In this document: positions 61,388-64,000 of the stretch, piece after piece
Layout of the letters: each line of letters starts with the position of its first letter
How positions within the stretch are numbered: position 1 is the stretch's first letter
NCBI GenBank assembly: GCA_018136815.1
Contig: CM030937.1
Location: forward strand, 2,593,820-2,657,819
Reading direction: 5' to 3'
DNA: 64,000 nucleotides
DNA from: Isochrysis galbana
Lineage: Eukaryota; Haptophyta; Isochrysidales; Isochrysidaceae
Program-made: the position numbers and the translations under genes
Notes under the pieces: generated by a model
The model's database searches: none
Told to the model about the DNA's origin: nothing
Seen by the model: only the letters and a program-made list of their open reading frames with translations

Positions 61388-62246
61388 CAGGGCGTATGGG
61401 TTCATGTTTACCCGGTGTTGACCCACTTTGCGTTAACACCTCCATTGGCTAGGTGTGGCACATGCGTTAACACCTCAATCTGCAAGTGTTGGTACCATCA
61501 GCGGGTTAACACCACACCGCCGCACCGCCGGTACTGTGTACTGTGTAGCTACGGTGCACCCACGCGCCCACGCACCCACGCACCCACTGACTCTTACGTG
61601 CCGCGCGTGCGCGCGCACGAGGAGCGAGGAGCGAGGAGCTGCACGGCCAAGTGGGGAGTTGCTCTTCGGCGCGGGCGCCACGGCCGACTCGGAGCTTGGC
61701 GCGGCTGCTGCACTTGCTGCATGCGCGCGCTAGCTGCGCTGCTGCCGCTACGCGGGCGGTGCGCCGGCGCACGATGGGACCGTGCTAGTCCCTGTGAACG
61801 TGGGCCGCCTGCTGCGTGGGGAGGCGGCCGCGGGCGCAGATGCGCCGGCGGTGCCCGCCGACGCCTTCACGGCCGTGGACCGGCTGCTCGCCGCTCGCCG
61901 CGCTCGCCGCTGTGCGCGACCGGCCGACGCTCGCACGCTCGCGTTGCGAACTGCACGTCGCCTGCGCGTTCCACCTGCGCGGCCCCGCGCTCAGCGACGA
62001 GGCGGCGCTCGCGCGCGTCCCGATGGTCATTTTGTCATGTGACCGCGCATTCCCTTGCGCGCGCTGCCGCGCTGCTCGCTAAAGCAAGCAGCAACTGCAG
62101 CACTTACAAATGGAAGTGCGTCAACACTGTGTCAACACTTGTTGTGCCCTGCGTCAACACTTGGAAGAGGCCAGATGGGTTAACACCTTGCCCAAGCTAC
62201 TGTAATGGGCCCTCGAGGGCGTGTCAACGTGAACCCATACGCCCTG
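61388..62246 (+). mobile_element. Non-autonomous hAT-like DNA transposon, 859 bp
   Basis: Terminal inverted repeats CAGGGCGTATGGGTTCA(T/C)GTT close both ends (61388; 62246 as reverse complement). The flanks GGGCTCGA and CGGCTCGA match at 7 of 8 positions, as expected of an 8-bp hAT target duplication. GTTAACACC/GTCAACAC words recur near both ends as subterminal repeats. No transposase is present. The interior (about 61750-62060) holds a GC-rich frame (TVLVPVNVGRLLRGEAAA; CELHVACAFHLRGPALSDEA after a shift) that looks like a captured gene fragment. Confidence 0.75.
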
Positions 62247-62254
62247 CGGCTCGA

Positions 62255-63087
62255 TCGAACGGCCCTCTGCCTATGAGTCTGTACGTAGTCATCGCGTGTT
62301 CGACAATCCTCTGACTCCATGTTTCAGGTCTCATGTCACTTGCTTGGTAATAGCCTCCACTTCATTCAACCTCAACTAGGCAACCAGGTGCCAGGTGCCG
62401 GGTGGCGCGACGCAGGAATGTTACAGGTTTGGATGCCGCCGACTTAGGCGAAGAATTGTTGCTGGCCTATGTCCTATGTCTTTGACGCTTGAGCACATTT
62501 CAGCTTCGAAGGTAAGCTTGTACCTTTCTCGGGAATGGCAACGATTGGGAGAATCAGGGTTTCGCCTTTGGCGATGGGGGAGCGTCAGAGTTTTATTGTT
62601 CTTGTTGTGTTAGTATAACCTTAGTGCTAGTGCTGAGGGACCGTAGCACCGTAGCCGTAGCCCTTCGACGGCAACGGAGCCCCTACCCCGCGATGGGGGT
62701 GTGCGCGGTTGGCGCATGGCTCGTCCGGTGTATGTGGCTAGGAATGCTAGCTAACAAGATGTCATACGACGCTATAAGCTCTAACGCTCATGGTAGTCAG
62801 AAGTCAGCTTCTCATAGAATGAGTAGAGTCAGTTGGTACCAAAAATGGCTGGTGCCCATCCGATGAGAGTAGTCGAACCCTATACGAAGTAAAGAGAGGT
62901 CGATGTGCGGGGCGGGTGGTCGCGTGTCCGCGCAGGTCCGAATCCCGCAGCACATCGCGTGCGGAGGGGAGGCGAGAGAGAGAGAGGGGGAGAGAGACGC
63001 GTGGCGAGAAGGAGGCCGAAGACGGGGGAAGGGGGGGGGGGGCGGGGGAGAAGCGCGGAGGGGCCCGCGCAGGCCTCCCCCCCCCCT

Positions 63088-63089
<2 letters not shown>
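62255..63089. other. Intergenic, no gene recognised
   Basis: Short frames only; GA-rich near 62970-63000. Confidence 0.4.

Positions 63090-63090
<1 letters not shown>

Positions 63091-63138
<48 letters not shown>
63091..63138 (+). repeat. (CT)24 microsatellite followed by CTGT units
   Basis: Uninterrupted CT dinucleotides in a C-rich stretch (about 63080-63600) with several C-runs. Long frames here translate to poly-Pro/Ser and are not credible genes. Confidence 0.95.
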
Positions 63139-63142
<4 letters not shown>

Positions 63143-63965
63143 GTCTGTCTTCGATGGCTCTCTCTCTGGATATGATGACGCTCCTCCGGAGAACGTCGGA
63201 AAGAAGGAACAGAAGGCTCAAGCGGAATCTTCTTCCATCGCGCCGCGTCGCCAGCGCGCGGGAGCTCCTCTCCTTCTCTCCCTGCATGCTCCCATTTCCC
63301 CCTTCAAGCCCCCCCCCACCCCACCCACCCACCCGCCTTCCTCTGATTCCTGTGGGGGGCGCCCCCCCCCCTCTCGGCCGACGCCCGCATCTCGCCCCTC
63401 TCGCTGCGCCCCCCCCCCCCCCCGCGCCGCCGGCCCTTCCCCCCCTCCCCCCCCCCCTCCCCCTCTCCCCCGAGGCCCCGTCCCGCGCGAGCTCGCCCCT
63501 CCCCCCCCTCCCTCCCTTCTCCCCCAGCCCTCGCGCCCCCCCCCCCCCCCCCCTTCTTTCTCTCCCCCCCCTCCCCCTCACCTCCCTTTCCCTCGTCTCT
63601 CTCCCCCTCTCCCCTCCACGTATGCATGCCGACCTCGCCCCGCCTCCCCCCCACCCACCCCAACCTTCCGACTCATCCCAGCCCCTCGGCGCTCGGGAGC
63701 AGAGGCTGCCCCGCCACTGCGCCGCGCTAGTCGACGCGCAGACACCACCTAGACCGCTAGGTCCCAACGCCCAAAGCCAAGCCGCTCTGCCCTCACCTCC
63801 AGCCCTCGCAAGCGCCGAGGAGGCGCACCGGGACAGATCACCACACAGCCATCTCCGCGGAGACAGTGTGGAAAGCCAAGCCCAGGGCACACTGGAAGTG
63901 TGATACGGTGCACATGGACCTCACCACGTTTCGCCTTTTGCTTCCGCAGTTCAAACCTACTAGCC

Positions 63966-64000
63966 ATGTCTGCCAAGCGTGTCAAGGTCGCCGCTGAGGA
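63966..64000 (+). CDS. Start of a gene leaving the right edge
   Basis: After a candidate acceptor TTGCTTCCGCAG (about 63938-63949) an ATG at 63966 begins MSAKRVKVAAE, open to the window end. Too short to classify. Confidence 0.35.
   Translation, partial: MSAKRVKVAAE

Noticed and set aside
62905-63903. Three overlapping frames of 280-336 codons
   Set aside because: Proline/serine/arginine translations of C-runs and a CT microsatellite, without motifs or agreement between frames.

Overview
The window is nuclear DNA of a GC-rich, intron-bearing eukaryotic microalga. A red-derived secondary plastid is suggested by one protein (43628-44643, minus) whose leader is a signal peptide ending in an A-T-A/F-S type site with Phe at +1, followed by an Arg/Ser/Pro-rich stretch. 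Haptophytes, cryptophytes and ochrophytes use leaders of this kind. A type III glutamine synthetase and a mitochondrial-type pyruvate carboxylase fit such an alga. I cannot fix the species.

Host genes, left to right: a partial RmlD/MAT2B-like reductase (1-572, minus); an isochorismatase-fold hydrolase (973-1713, plus); an FtsJ-like RNA methyltransferase with an RGG tail (6045-7796, minus); a ten-exon pyruvate carboxylase (16389-20993, minus); a leucine-rich-repeat plus giant coiled-coil protein, centriolin-like in layout (27314-35171, plus); a plastid membrane protein of unknown role (43628-44643, minus); GSIII (50626-53075, minus) head to head with a YME1/FtsH-type i-AAA protease (53770-55950, plus); an N-terminal protein methyltransferase, NTMT1-like (59242-60236, plus); and the first codons of a gene leaving the right edge. 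I resolved 17 GT-AG introns; the spliced frames close exactly in every multi-exon gene.

The rest is dominated by mobile DNA. There is a full-length 6.5 kb APE-type LINE (35968-42510) with an intact 2067-codon ORF and an 18-bp target duplication, two 5'-truncated relatives (47788-50072 minus; 57819-59020 plus), and several short non-autonomous elements. The LINE and short elements share a design: a short 5' hairpin directly before an ATG, and in many copies a 3' end AGAATATT plus a T-run instead of poly(A). One short element sits inside a truncated LINE, and both insertions carry their own target duplications. An LTR-like element (21907-25668, minus) encodes a 921-residue protein joining a phage-type cytosine-DNA-methyltransferase-like domain to a retropepsin DTGA motif; most of its RT region is deleted. 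A PIF/Harbinger transposase gene (9462-10679), a hAT-like TIR element (61388-62246), a small structured repeat in four copies, a cluster of near-perfect palindromes (15130-15450), a 700-bp GA microsatellite and many poly-G/poly-C tracts complete the picture.

The most novel signals are the methyltransferase-retropepsin retroelement, the covarying 5' hairpins of the LINE/short-element families, and the dispersed structured repeat.
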